Positions 1 to 15,100 of a DNA stretch of 64,000 bases are shown piece by piece. Both the position numbers and the translations under genes were made by a program. Below the pieces are notes generated by a model. It was given only the letters and a program-made list of their open reading frames with translations, was not told the DNA's origin and searched no databases. Source of the stretch: Eumeta japonica (lineage: Eukaryota; Arthropoda; Insecta; Lepidoptera; Psychidae); NCBI GenBank assembly GCA_005406025.1, contig BGZK01001330.1, forward strand, positions 62,001 through 126,000, read 5' to 3'. Numbering within the stretch: the stretch's first letter is position 1; each line of letters begins with the position of its first letter.

Positions 1-28
1 ATTAATTTTCTTGACGTTCAACAAACAG

Positions 29-151
29 GCTACACCGGTGACCGCTGCGAGCAGGATATCGATGAATGCCTGTCGTCGCCGTGCAAGAATGGCGGCACCT
101 GTCAAAATTTGGAGAACAACTACGAATGCAACTGCATGGCCGGCTTCACCG
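29..151 (+). CDS. crb: crb exon a: EGF repeat
   Basis: Acceptor CAG at 26-28, donor GT at 152, phase 1 at both ends. Holds the tail of one EGF (YTGDRCE) and an EGF starting [10 protein letters not shown], up to GFTG. Confidence 0.9.
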
Positions 152-3100
152 GTATTTATGTTTAGATAATCATGTCAGTGTGAGGATCCAACTAAAATTT
201 TTATTTTAGTATTTCCCATCCATTTATTGACACGCCAATCCATTTCATTTCCATCTTAAAATGTCCAGTCATCGGTCCGTTTTAAGTTTGTGATTTATTA
301 ATTTATATGTGATTTGACATACGCACGATTAGAACATACATATACTCATTTGGAGGCACCTTTTTCACCTGCCGGTTGAACGTCACCACTACGGCCGACG
401 TCGGGCGTCAGCGGCGTAGGCGATGTGTTACAAGTTAACATTAGTGTAGAATTCAATCCATTTATTTAATTTATGTTTATTTTCTGACTGGAAAATAAAG
501 AGGCCTCTCAAAGCTGACGTGCGCCCCCGCGCCCCCCGCCGCAGTCGGTCATCACGACCTCTTCCCGTTCCCGTTAAATATCAAATCTCCTATGCAATTT
601 GTAATTTTTTAGAAAATAAATCTTATGGCGTAACTCCCGGATTGTGTGTTGGAAGGGTCACGAGTTTCACTTTTTCAGAAGCAAAAAATAATTTTGCGTT
701 ATTTGCATCGTGCAGACGAGTACTTGCATTATACAAAAGGATACGACTTCTCAGCTGTCTCTCTTCGAAAACATTGGCCAAACAAGTGCTAATGCTCTGC
801 ATTAGTAATTGTCTTCTTTCCTTCCAATGGAATCGTGAAAACTGGGTGAACCAGAAGAAAAACGCCCATTTTTGGAGTTTTGTACCCAAAAGATTCCAAA
901 GGGACCCTATGCCTAAGCTTACGTCATCATTAGATTTGCTATTATGGCTGATATATTATAAAACAATAAAACAACGGCCCCCCTTAAAAGAATCATGTTT
1001 TCAGTTTTTTTTTTGGTTTTTTAACGTAAGATGGTAATAGATTCGAATGTCAAATTCGATGCGATTATGGTGCAAACTCCAAAGTAAAATAACATAATGG
1101 AAATTGGCCAAGTGGAAGTTGGGCGTGCACTAAAGTTGCGAGCCGAATGAAATGGTTTACCGTTATATTTTGATAAGTAGCTAATAAAAATATATTGTGT
1201 AGCGATGCGGGGAATTCTGAATGCACGAGTCCGGCTTGTGTATAACATAGTGAAACTTTGTGGCGACTCACTCCTAGCCATTGTAACGTGCCAGGTAAAG
1301 ACTGCTCTACGAACATAAACGAGTGCGAGTCGAGTCCGTGCGCGGAGGGCGCCACCTGCGTGGACGGCATCGCCAGCTACTCGTGCGTGTGCCAGCAGGG
1401 GCTCACCGGCGACCGCTGCGAGAACAACATCGACGACTGCGAGGTCAGATAATCGTCTGTCAAACTTTGAATTATGTATTGTGTTGTTACTTTGAGCGAT
1501 TCGTATATAAGATGAAAAATAAAATAATAATGTTTATATAAAATGAAACACACAATTTTTGCATCGATGGCTTAATTTAATAATTTGAAGTTCACTGGGG
1601 CTTCGAGAAGTCTACTTTTGTGCACTGCTATGGACTCGGAAACGGCTCTAACGATTTTGATGGAAATTTGTACTGTGAAAATGTTTTGTTTTTAAAGTTT
1701 ATCTATGTACGTGTCTTCCATTCAAAAACGTTATTAGGAAAATATCCTATTAAACGTTGCTTTATAGCGCCACGTCGTAGAATTTCGAGGTGATTGCGTT
1801 GATGTTATGCTACCGGATGTAGTATAGAGGCATCAATATATTTGACGTATTGTTTTCAACAACAAATGGCACTACATGTCATTATTAACATGAGAACAGG
1901 TAGTAGTTACATTTTGTATATTGTCTAAGGTATTATGTATCTATGTATTTATTTTTGGAAATGTATGCAAGCAACCTCTCTCATTAACAAAATTTATGTA
2001 ATAATCACGTTTATTTATATTATGAACGAAATAAACAATAGTTATTAACTTAAGACATTAATATTACATACAACATATATACTATGAAAAACAGTGGTAT
2101 TAACAAAAAAACCATCATGGAATAAATATTATTAATGATCTACGTTGTATTGTATTTGAGTTTTAATCAGCAACTGTATGGAAGTCTACAAAAGTGACGG
2201 GAGTAAAAGATGTTTATTCGACGTTACAGTCCGAGCCGTGCCAGCACGGCGGACGGTGCATCGACGCGCTGAACGGGTTCGAGTGCAGGTGCGAGGGCAC
2301 CGGCTACACGGGCGCCGACTGCTCCCTCAACATCGACGAGTGCGAGCCGCAGCCCTGCCACAACGGCGCCACCTGCGTCGACGGCCTCAACGACTACAAC
2401 TGCCGCTGCTACGATGGCTACACCGGTATCTTCCACTTATCACCTGTTTGCGATATCTGTTTTCTGTGTACATTTACATATTGAGTAATAAAATATCTCT
2501 ATTTCATTAAAATGAGAATTATGGAAATTTTGATATTAATCATCATTGCTTTGCCCTAAAGTACTTACATATTAATATTTTTGTTATTAAAACATCGTTA
2601 AACAAAAAAAAAGTTATTTAATTTTAGTAACTTCAATTAAAAATTATGGGCCTGCTGCAACATAGAAACTCCCGCAGGTCAACTGATTTTAGAAACTAAC
2701 AATCTCATAAGTACTGTCGTGCTCATAGGGCTGAAACTAATTATACTGCCCGATTCGATTTAGCCTTAAAGTTGTTATATGCATCTGGTGCTCGTAACAT
2801 GTTGTTCTTACAATGAGTGGGGTTCACGATGTGGTCGCAGGCAAGAACTGCGAGCTAGACATAAGCGAGTGCGAGTCGGCGCCGTGCCAGTTCGGCGGCG
2901 TGTGCCTGGAGCGCAGCAACGCCAGCCTGTACCGGACGGCCGACTCGGGCGCGGCGCCGCAGGTGGGCCCGCAGCCCACACAACTGCTGCCTGCCGTCTT
3001 TTATGAACCTTTCTCTTATGAGAATGCCAGTGGGTCTGTACATTTATTGTGTTTTTTGTATCACTAAAATCATTGTCAAATTTAATGAATGAAAAAAAAA

Positions 3101-6100
3101 ATCTTTTAGGTTATATGTTTTTAAACTACCGTTGGTATCAGTATTTTTGTTAGGAAATATCAAGAACAGCTTATATTTTAAATTATATAAAAATTGAAAC
3201 AATGTGTTATTAGAATAAAACAAGTTGAAAAATATTAAGCTAAAAAAAGTACTAAAAGTATATGGATAAACATTATTAATATGCGTTACTATTTTGTTGT
3301 CTATTATAGTTTTGAATGCGTGTGCGTGGCGGGCACGACGGGGTCACGCTGCGAAATCAACATAGATGAGTGCGCGTCGGCGCCCTGCGGCTACGGCAAG
3401 TGCATCGACGCCGTCGGCGGGTATTCGTGCGACTGCGCGCCCGGCTACGAAGGCGACCACTGCCAGCTGGAGATCGACGAGTGCCTACGGTATGCTCATA
3501 GCACTGTTGTCGTCTCGTATTCCGTTGTCGTATGTGGCATAGTTGGTGATAAGTGGTCATTCAATTATGAATTTTGAAGACGGGTCTGCGATATCAAATA
3601 GTTTTTTTATACCTTTTTAGAGCAAATTTGAAGTCATTTATTTGTACAAAAAATTTAAATTCTACATCCATATAGGTGTTTGAGTGTTTTATTGTGTTAT
3701 TGAGAATATTACTTAAATGTGGAGTATAAGAAACTGCCAGATTTTACACATACGTCCACTAATTTAATTTTACAAATATGTGTATTGAAGGTTCTGCAAT
3801 CACCGTGTTTTTTTGCACATCTGTTTATACTACGACAATTTATGACAAAGTCAATGTATCTAACCTGATGATAATCGACGTAAACATGTGTACACAATTA
3901 AACAAAACCAAAAGTGTATTCTTTTGTGGTTGTTTTTTAAATTACCTGGTTTTTTTTTAATTTTAAATATTTTAAAGAGCTATAGATAATTTTGTTTTTG
4001 CCACAATTACATTTCTTTGTTTGTTTTTTTATTGAAAGTTAAGCTTATACTGGGTATACTCTATGCTACTAATATGTATGTAAAATATTATTTATAGTGA
4101 AATATTTCTGTAAATACATATCGAAAATTACATAAATAATTTACTATATAAATATATATATATATTTAAAATACATTTTAACTGAATTTAAATATATTTA
4201 AATGCTTTCATTGGACATTGTGATATGCATAACCTCAATTTTTTTATATATCTGCAGCTTCATTTGTTTTCCTGCAGTATTTCATCATTTAGTTAAAGAA
4301 ATTGGTTACATCACATTAAAGAAATTAAATATAATGCCCCTGGTAGATTGTCTACAGCATTTACTGAACATGTTATTAAAATTATACTCTATCGTCGCCT
4401 TTCGTCTATCGAACGATTCTAATGTCATTTATTTATTGTAATACGCTGTAATTGTAATTATTTATTGTAATATTGTAATACTTTAAAATAACCTTATTTT
4501 ATTGTAAACGGTATCAGGTATAAGCCTTGCGAACATGGACATTGCTACGACCGTCGCGCGTCGTACTTCTGTGAATGTGAGGATGGCTGGGGCGGGCGGA
4601 ACTGCTCAGTGGTGTTGGAGGGGTGTGTGAACGCGCCTTGCCGCAACAACGGCACCTGTCTTCCCTGGCTGCACCGCGAGTCTGAGCATCGGTTTAACTG
4701 TTCATGTACTCCTGGCTACTACGGCACGACGTGCGAAAAGGTAAATCCGTCCCAACTATACCCGATGTAGTGGTGTAGAAGTGCCAGTCGTCTCGATTGT
4801 TCATTCTACATGAAGTCTGTGCTGACGTTTTATAGATCACGACTATGTCGCTGGAACGCAACAGCTACGCAGAGGTGAATACATCTCGTGAAGAAGGGTA
4901 CGACATATCGTTCAGATTCAAGACCACCTTGAGATCTGGGTTGCTGGCTATGGGCCGTGGTTTCACGTACTTCGTCCTGAAGCTATCCAATGGACGACTC
5001 AACCTGCACTCCAGTCTACTTAACAAATGGGAAGGCGTCTTTATCGGCTCCAATCTCAATGACAGCAATTGGCAGAAGGTGTTTGTGACGATTAATTCTT
5101 CGCATCTGGTGTTGGCGGCCAACGAGGAACAAACCATCTACCCGATCAGCCAAAACGAAGCATCCAACACATCCCAGACCTCGTTTCCCTGCACACGGCT
5201 GGGCACGGCCGGTCCCTCCTTCACTACACTTACCCACGAGCCCAACTTCTTCGTGGGTTGCTTTCAAGATGTCGTTGTCAATGGACAATGGGTGTTGCCG
5301 GAGTATTCGAACGCTTCAGAAGCAGAGAACGCTGTAGAAATTCAAACCGAAGATAGCAGTGGTATTGAGGAGAACGAAACAGAAATGGAGGGTGGAGCAC
5401 GCGCACTTCTGCGCGGTGTGCGCGCGTCATGTCCGCGCAAGGAACAATGCAAACCCAACCCATGTCACTCGGGTGGCGTGTGCGAAGACTATTGGTCCAA
5501 TTATACGTGCACTTGTCCGCGCCCATACCTTGGACCAACCTGTCAATATAACTACACGGCGGCGACGTTTGGCCACGAGACGGCGTCGCCCCAGTCGGTG
5601 GTGGCGGTGACTGTGTGGGAGGGAGCGCGGCGCGCTGTGCGTTCAGCATTAGACATTTCCATGTTCATCCGTACCAGAAAACCCACTGGCACCATTTTCT
5701 ATCTTGGCTCCAAACCTAGGTAATGAACAAGCTGCCTTTGGTACATCTTACAAAGTGGAATGACCTTTTAACACAAAATAGTTTAGTAATATAATAACTA
5801 ATCGATTTAGCATTGTATGGTAAAAATGTTTCTTTTTCTGAAATACTTGTTTAATTTTATAATTTTTCAAGACCTTTATGCAAGTGATTGAATGATTTAA
5901 AATTAAAAATAAAAATTTCCAGTCTGTTTTTATTATAAACTCACATCTATTTCCCATAAGGGTGGGCAGAGGCTACAGATATCCACATTGTATGTTCTTT
6001 ACATATCTCCCTTGCTTCACTGACATCCATCAATGTTTTCATGCTAGCTCGTCGGTTTCGGGTGCTTAAAGTTTGGCCTTTTTTTTTAATACGCCGCCAA

Positions 6101-9100
6101 TTTTGTTTGCATAGGATTTTCTATGGCGACCCTTGCTGAGCCTTTTATTACAAACATTCGTTCTATAGATTGTTTTGTAAGTCTACTTTTATTCATTCTT
6201 TTGAGATCGTCAAACCACCAAAACATACCTTTTTCTGTTCTAGTCTCAAAATCTTTATTGTGTTCTATTAATTTTTGATAGATATTCCAATATAGATTGC
6301 CGGCGATATGCATTCTAGTATAAAATAATTTGAATATTACAATTCAGCATATACAGTCCTTTTACATGTTATTGATACGTTTTTTTAAAAGGTTAGGCTA
6401 TGTTGAGCAACTAATTCAAATGCTTTTAATTTGTGAGAAGTAGTTATTTTGTAAACTTCTTTACTAGCAATGTCATAATCAAGGCTGGTGAATTCAATGC
6501 CTTTATCGTCATTGTATCTTGTAGATCGATATTTCTATCAGATATCTGAATTTGAGAGTAATTTTTAAAATAGCTAATAATATACAGTTTTAGCTTGTTT
6601 TTGTTTCACAATTATATTATAGTAGATCAAGGGGCGACCGAACGTGCGACCCACCAAAAAGCAGGTGGTCACTGCCGCCCATGGACGCTCGTAACCCCAG
6701 AGGAGACACCAGTGTATTGCTGGCGTCTTTGGAAAGAATAGGAGGTTTGCTGGAGGGTGGAGTAGCTGATGAAAAGGGAAGTGGGGTGATGAATGGCGAG
6801 TGGTGTGATGGAGGAGAATTGGGCCACCGAAACAGTCACTCCAGTGAGTGAGTCCAGTGATTTCGTCCAGTGACGAAACTAAGAGCGGAATCTGTGTTAC
6901 TTCGCGTCTATATTCTATGAGAGTATCTCACCGGCCGACCTGGCCCATTCTCGTGCTGCAGTCGAATTGACAGTATATCTCTACCACAATTAGCATTTGG
7001 TGTCGACATGACAGTACAAGAAAAGTACAACCGATAGACTGTAGCCTATTCTATGACAGCATTCACTAGCGAATAATTTGTACATAATTATGTTCTATGC
7101 CCTGCTCCATTAATGCCTCTCTTTTGGTTAAACAAAAAATCAAATGCTTTGCTGTAATTGATGAATGCAATGTAGTATGTAAAGTGGTATTTGTTATATT
7201 TTTGTAAGACTTGGCGTAGAACGTGCTTCATGGCCATATAGGCCTAGATATACTTTACGTATAAAAGACACAGATTACAGATATCCACTATTTAAGAAGT
7301 CAATCAAAAACCTATCACAGCCCAGCTTACTATTTAGTACTGTGTCGTCTAGGATCCTTAGTGTTTTAGCTAAGTTCTTGATCAGGTCATTTTGGCGCAA
7401 TTTGAAAATGCAACATTATGACACCTATTGGTGATTGTCGTATAGTAATAAATATCATAAATAATATGAAAAACATAAATATTGACAATAGTTTTTGACG
7501 TTATCTTTGTTATAAAACAAAAACTGAGCATGTGATGTGTATGATCATGAGATGTACAGTCTTGTATATCTCATGATTTTAGCATCTAATTGTTCCCCAC
7601 AAATGTATTTCCGAATGTACTCCCTAAATAACCACAAGCTCTTTGGCTGTTGGCTTTTGATTTTGTACTCTTTCACAATCTCCCTCACATCATTTTAATT
7701 TTAGTTTATATATTATATATTTTATGATGTTTAGAATATGTATCAGTATTTACTCACGATTCTTGATTTTTCTTTTGTTTACTTAAAACAGCTGTTGTAA
7801 TATTAGTTTGCAAAAACTAACTCAGAAAACCTTATTACAAAAGAGTTATATTGGTATCTATATTTCTATTATATTTTTTTTAGATATGGTATTACTGAAG
7901 AGACCTTGGTGGCGGCGTCGTTGAAAAACGGCGAGTTACTAGTGCACTTGCAGTTCAATCACACTCCCGAGGACTACACGGTGGGCGGCACGCGTCTCGA
8001 TAACGGCTACCTGCACCTCATCCAAGTGGTGCGCAACTCGACCCTCGTCCAGGTTAAGCTGAATGGCACCGAGTATTTCCGCAAATCTATATCTGCCGCC
8101 GAGCAGCTGGACGCTCAGGTACTGTGCATGCTCATATGGGAGTTACAATTTTATATTCAGAAATATAAGGAACATCCTATTTGTACACATCTTCCAGATT
8201 ATCTTTTATATGGAACCACAAATTATGGAAAAAACTATTAGTGTACATCTTAAAAACAAACTTCAAATTATAGCCTGTCTTATACATAAATTATAATCGC
8301 ATGTCGGACGAGTTATCTTACAAGGATCTCATATTTCTCTTTGAGGTGCTGTACTTGGGTGGACCTCCACCGGATCCGGCGCCACCAGCTGACACCACCA
8401 CGGCGATTCCTCCGGGCCCCGTCGCGCCCCCCGCCGCTGCGTCGGCCGCGCCAGCACTCGCACTGCCGCCTACAGCTGCTCCTACTCTTCCGCCGCGAAT
8501 ACTCACCGATGCCGACTACTTCAAAGGCATTATTCAAGACGTTCAGGTTATTCATATGTACTAACAAAAAGCAACACAAATTTGCGCCCCAACATAGATG
8601 TATAAAAAAGGGAAGATGTACAGTTGCTTACTATTTTAACGTCGAAAAATGACTCGAAGTATACATGATCCCTCTGTCTTACACTTTACAATATCATTTT
8701 GCAGTGCCAAAGAAAAATAAGGGAAGGAACATTATTTATCATCTGACGGTTCAACCGAAATGTCATAACATAAGGTTCATTTTGAAATGGAAAGAGAATA
8801 AGTAGCAATCATTTTTTGTTACTGGATAACAATAAGTCCTATTAAAAAAAAATGCATATGCTGTTCTAAAACAAGACATCAGCGGAGTAGTTTAATATTA
8901 TTTTAAATCTTTATTATCGTTTTTTAAGGTTTCATACCTCAAAAAGAAAAATGGAACCTTTATAGGATCACTTTGTTATCCATTCGTCCGTCCTGTCTGT
9001 CCCTTATCTCGAGAACACGTGGAGGTATCCAGTTGAAATTAAAACCATATACTCAAGTCTAGTCCCTTGAAGTTGTTAAAATATAAAAATTCTAAGTTAA

Positions 9101-12100
9101 TGTGAAAAAAAATAAGGCAGTTTATGCCGTGAAAAACGTATATTTTGACACTCTCAAAGGAATCAAAAATTATAGGGCATTTTCCGTTGACCTAGAACCA
9201 TGAATACCGTCTTATACTACAAGTACAGGAAAAAATCTGAAAATCATAAATTTGTAATTAAATCATAAAAATAACTTTGATTAGGTTACCTAACCAATTT
9301 AGGTATGGACTTCTAGTATAACCACAATTCTCCATAAGTATGTAATTATAGGTTTTAGAAACTGAATTTATGAAAAAGCTCGGAAAAAACTGTGAGACTC
9401 GATTCCCGAACTATTTATAATTTGTACCTGCTATTTTGTACGGAACCCTCGGTGGGTGAGTTTAACTCGCATTTGTCCGTATTTTGGTTGAATGTATGAA
9501 AAGAATCATAGTATATTTTTTTCGTAATAAAGCTTAATGTAATCAAATTAATATGAATCTTCAATTTCATAACGCCGGTGAAAATGTACATGATAATTTC
9601 TAGAGTATATATAAAGTATAGTAATATAAAACTTTTTTATTATTTACGTAATAAAATAAGATGACGATTAATTAAATAATGTTAATATATTTTTATGTTT
9701 ATTAAATATTAATATATTTTTGATGAACATAATACTTATATATAATTTTGCTAAAAAACAAATTAGAATATAATAAACATATATTTTTTTGAAATTGGTT
9801 TAATCTATGTTGATTTTTGTCTATGAGTGACAAACCTTAATAAAAGAGGGGGAGAATGGGGTAAACATCTAAGTTTCTTATGTCAGTCTGCACTATTTCA
9901 TTATGTACCAAGTAGCTACGAGAAACATTCAATGATTTCACGATGTAGATATGTCATATCCTCTTTTTGTATACTTTTAATACTGGCCATAACCATTAAA
10001 AAAGAATTATGAAGAAATTAATTTACTTTTATATGAATATTAAATATAACTCTATCAATATAAGCAGTTTCATGTTTTCAGTGAAATTAAACATCAATTT
10101 ATTATTAAATTCTTAAAAAAGGAAACGTAAAACATAAAGGCATCAAAGAAGAAATAGATTGCTATTTATATTTATGGGGAGTTTTCCCCCTTATTATCTA
10201 CTATTCAAAAGTGATCAAGTGCATTTAAATCTGGGAGGCATAGTATCGGGCGGGCAATTAGTTCATGTTACTTGTGTGTAATTGTATTACTGGTTGTGAA
10301 ATTAATAAGTAAAGATGGTTATTTGTCGGTGATCTATTGTTGATATCCCAAGTAGTCAGGACCCTAATCACAGATACCTCCACGCGTTTCTGAGAAAAAG
10401 GGTCACGACAGACGGACAATAGGTGATCCCATAAGTGATTCTTTTTTTCCTTTTAACGAGCGGAACCCTCAAGGGAAGGGAAAGAAATTAGCCAAAGTTA
10501 TGCTACTTCTGTTTAATTAACCTTTAGTTCACACTGCTCCGACTGCAAAACTTGCCCCGTGTGATTACGAATTTGAAATCGCGGACAGCCTGTCTTATAG
10601 TCTAGGCCTGACTTCAAGTGATTGCTTCTTATACGTAAGTCTGTAAAAAGATTTCCAAAGAAATATGCTGATGATGAAGCACTGATGTGTCTCTAAATTC
10701 ATTTTCTGGTCCGGCTGATTTAGAGATTATCAAAACATTTTTAGAAAAAAAAAAGACAACTTTCATGGTCTATTCATTAAAATTGTAAACTCATCAACGA
10801 TATTATGTCCGCCACATGTGGAGTTCATCTTTAATATTGATAAATGATATGATATTCCCCAATCTAAAAATACCGAAGCAAAGTCGTTCCTTTATTTTTT
10901 ACTGGATAATTAAATCCCACCTATTTTAAGCCTATACGTATACTACCAATATTAAGTAAAATTTTTAATAATTTGATCCTAAAGCAATTTTACGATATCA
11001 ATTTTTATATAATAGAACATTTTTATAATTTATTTGCTGTTGCTTAGGGTCGGTCTATAATTTAACACACGTCTTTTCACGCACACCGCATTTTACACTC
11101 ACTATTATACTTTATTGCAAACATAGTTTACAAGCTCTTTCAGCATAAACGATAACAGGTTCGATAATTATTTTTTCTTTTTTTTCAGTATATGTATTTA
11201 TAAAGGTGTCCTTTTTAGTTTTTTTAACTAATAATTTATTTAACATGTTATTCGCAGATTTCGAACGGAGTGAATTTAACAATAGTGGAGTTCTTCCCCT
11301 TACGCGAGCCGGGCCTGACGCTGCCGCCGTCCTTCGGCGACGTGAGCCTCGATCCAGGCGTGCTGTCCGGCGAACGCTCCGACGACGCGTGCGCAATCCG
11401 ACCTTGCCTCCATAACGCCACCTGCACCGTCACCTGGAACGACTACACGTTAGTAGCGGCGCTGTCGTAACTCGCCCGCTCGTCTCGCTCCCCTAACGTG
11501 CATTGCTTTCGCCGACAGATGTGAGTGTCCACGCGGCTACAAGGGTAAGCAGTGCGCTGAGGTCGAATTCTGCCAGCTGCAGAACTGTCCACTTGGTTCC
11601 AACTGTCGCAACCTCGACGGAGGTAATTATTATCATACGACAAGAATACTTGCTCTATAGGGAGCTCTCATTTGTTATATTTTGATTCAAACTTTTGAAG
11701 TTATTCTTTTTGTGATGGAATTAAACATTAATGCTTAGAATTAAATACGCATGCGCCGTACAACCAACTCCATATTTCATCCTCCATCAGTATCCATTAG
11801 CAAATCAAATCAAAAATACTTTTATTTGGTAAGTAATAGAATTAAACTTGAAATACATCATTATGGTATTCTCTTTGTATTAACATAATACCTATTCTGA
11901 ATGGTGATTCATTTTTCGATTTCGCTCAAAGATACATGATAGATAATCAATAAAACTAGCAGAACATTTGAAAATTACATGCAGTTCAATCTCACAGGTT
12001 TTTTTCATTAACATATTCAGATACGTCGTAATATCCCTTGCCATATAACTTTTTTTTTTATTGAATGTTATAAATTCATGAAATAGCAAATTTTCAATTT

Positions 12101-15100
12101 CAACTGGGACCTTATTACAAAATCGCTCACATTGCCCCTTACACGATTTGCTAGCTTTACTGAGTCTGGTTTTATGAGCAGCAAGGTCATTCTTATGTCT
12201 AGTGTTAATATTATGAGTGTCATTCATTTTTTGGAACGATTTTATATTTCTTTTTTTTTGGTTTTCGTGTATGAGTTGTGATGGTACAGTTAAAATATGA
12301 ATCTCTTTAAATTTTTCTCTGAGAGATGCTCTTGATCTCAAGTTATAAATCGCACGAATAGCTTGCTTCCGCAGCACAAAAATTGTGTTTGTATCGGCTG
12401 CATGACCCCTATAATAAAATTCCATAGTTCATGAGACTATGAAAGGAATTAAAATAAACTAATCTCGCGGCGCTTTCATTTATAAGCCACCGAATTCTTT
12501 TGACTATGTATGCTGCAGAACTAAGCTTTTTCGCCAATTTCGTTGTATGGAAATTCCACCATAATTTAGTATCTAAAGTCAGACCAAGAAATAGAATCGT
12601 GTCCACAATATCCAGTATCTCGTCCCTGACTACTACTCGACCAATTTAGTATTAGATAACGAAAATTTAATTATTTTTGTTTTCTCCTCATAGCTTACCC
12701 ATGTGGTGAATTTTAGAAAAAACTCAAATTGTTTTGTTAGACGAGTCATTCAATTTAGCACGAGATACATTATCTTTGTTGTTCTATTAGCTTCAAGCAT
12801 TACTCGTCTGACGGCCACGCCTATAATATTCAAATAACTACAATTTATTGTCTTTGCCACGTGAAGTCAAATAAAATTAATTTAGGGATCAATTGCACGC
12901 CTCATAAGCGGGGCGCATGAGGTAGTGCTCTACTCTCGCCTTACGAAAAACGAGTGATTTTTTTGAACTTTAAATGTCTTTATTTATTACATGTTGCACT
13001 TGTAAAATAATGTACGCACTCAAACGGCAAGAATAATCACTGATTTTAATATCTGTAATATCTTCAAAACACATTTTGTTATAGAACATATTTTAATAAC
13101 TGTTTTAAAAATTTTTTTCGTGGACGTCCGTGTGTCTGTATGTGCGGATCCTGTATTTGGTTACGATAACAAATGAAATACTTCACTAATCGAGTGTTTT
13201 TTTTTTCCATTCGCTTTAGTATGCATCTGAATAGAAGCCTATTGAATTTCACTGTCTAATTCGGTGTAGTTTAATTGATATTTAATAAACAAAATTTCGA
13301 CGAATCTTTTAGTACATCTATTTTTTTTTTATTAAATCTTAATCTAGAGAACATAAGAAACCCGAAGCGTGACTGTCTTTTTTATTCTCAATGCTTAAGT
13401 AAAAATTTTGACACCACGGTATTTTTTTTTAATTTATTTCAATTTAAAAAAAAAATTAATTTACTACAATTTTAAAAAAATGACGATTACGGTATACATT
13501 TTTGTTAATATATAGAATTTAGAGTATTGAACAATGCATACCAAGTAATTTGTAATCATTCATAAAGAGTGAGCTCCAGTCATTCGTCGGAGCTGACATA
13601 CGCACTTTTCTTTAGTAAAAATGGAGTAACCGCTATGAGGCGTGCACTTTTGGATTTTCCAATTTTTTTTTACCTTTACATCAGTGTGGTGTACGTAAAT
13701 GTATTAATGTGGAAGCGCATCTTTTTGTCTATAGATATGAATGTCTTTCGAACGCCACATTCGATGGGGTGAATACGACGCTGACGTACTCGCTGCGGCT
13801 GCCGACGCGCGGCGTGGGCGCGGGGGCGGGCGCGGGGGCGGGCGCGGCGCCTTCCAACGAACCTGCTTACATACCACCGGATTCTCTCACTATTACCTAC
13901 AGGTATAGAAACCTATTGTAATGTATATTATAATATGTTCCTACTAATTTACATCTATATTTATAGTATAGTTTATATTACTGATAACTGCATATAAATA
14001 ATTACTTAGAATACTAGAAAATATCCCCAATGGGTGGCAGAAAAAATATTAAATATATGAGTACAAGCAACTCATAATGCAAATGTAATTATAGTCCTAT
14101 AAAAAAATACCACTCAGTAGTACCTGGATATCCACGTGACTAACAAAACTATTGCATTATGCTTGTTATCAGATCGAAGACAGGAGGCACACTTTTGCAT
14201 GCGGAACTTTTGGCGGGCAACGAAACCCTCTGGTTTTCGGTGGGCGTGTTCCGCGACCAGGCGTCGGTGCAGTGGCGGTTGCGCACCTTGGATCTGCCCG
14301 TATTACGCCGAGTCCGAAAGCCCCTCGCCGATCTCGATTGGAGCACGCTACGATTCACGCTGCGCGCTGCCACGGGCCCGCCCGCACCCGCTCCCGCATT
14401 GCCGCCGCCACGTCCGGTTGCGTCTCTCGACTTCGACCTTATACAAGGTTAATAATCTACCAATAATATTCTTAATTTACAATGAAATTTTCCCAATCAT
14501 TTGAAAATCTGAAGACAGCAGCACACGAGACTGAAGAGATCCCCAGCCTCAAAAACAGATTTAGATAGAGTGACGAGAGCTATGCCACTAATGGGTTCTC
14601 TCTCATATTAAAACAGCCAAACAAACTAGAAGTCGGACAATGTAAGAACGGTTGGCGTGTTCATTTACTTCAAAATAAAATAACATAACTGACTCTAATT
14701 TTGGTTTTATTGATTTCACATTTATATCACTTAATTAGATACTAGGTACTACTGGTGAGCATTAGCTGGCTGACGACCTTATACGAGAGTCTGCCTGCGA
14801 GAGGTATCGGGACTAGACGCGACTCGACTGACTCTGGCGGGCCGGATCGCCACCGGCGCCGTGTCGCATATAGGTGAGAGCGAGGGCTTTTCTATTGGCT
14901 GCCGATCACGTCATAACTTCCTTCAGAACATCGGCCGGCGTTTCTTACCATATAAGGTAATGAATTTGTTCCCGGGCCGCGTTCTGGGAAAGTGCCGTGT
15001 GCAGCCTGAGCCCGTCGCGCGATCGCTGACGCATCGCCTGTGTATGTGGTGCAACCGCTACAGACAACAAAGTGGTTTATTATTTCTGAACAGATTTCCA

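Larger units (their letters stand above)
8547..11257 (+). other. crb: crb intron with inverted repeat copies
   Basis: Intron of 2.7 kb. Holds two diverged copies of one repeat in opposite orientation (8927-9480 and 10340-10490), with AT-rich filler between. Confidence 0.6.

Noticed and set aside
2224..2436. Minus-strand open frame opposite a crb EGF exon
   Set aside because: Mirror of a GC-rich coding exon with Val/Ala-rich nonsense translation. The + frame carries the EGF cysteines.
5278..5649. Minus-strand 123-codon frame opposite LamG1/EGF
   Set aside because: Shadow of the 884-base crb exon; no domain, no splice logic.
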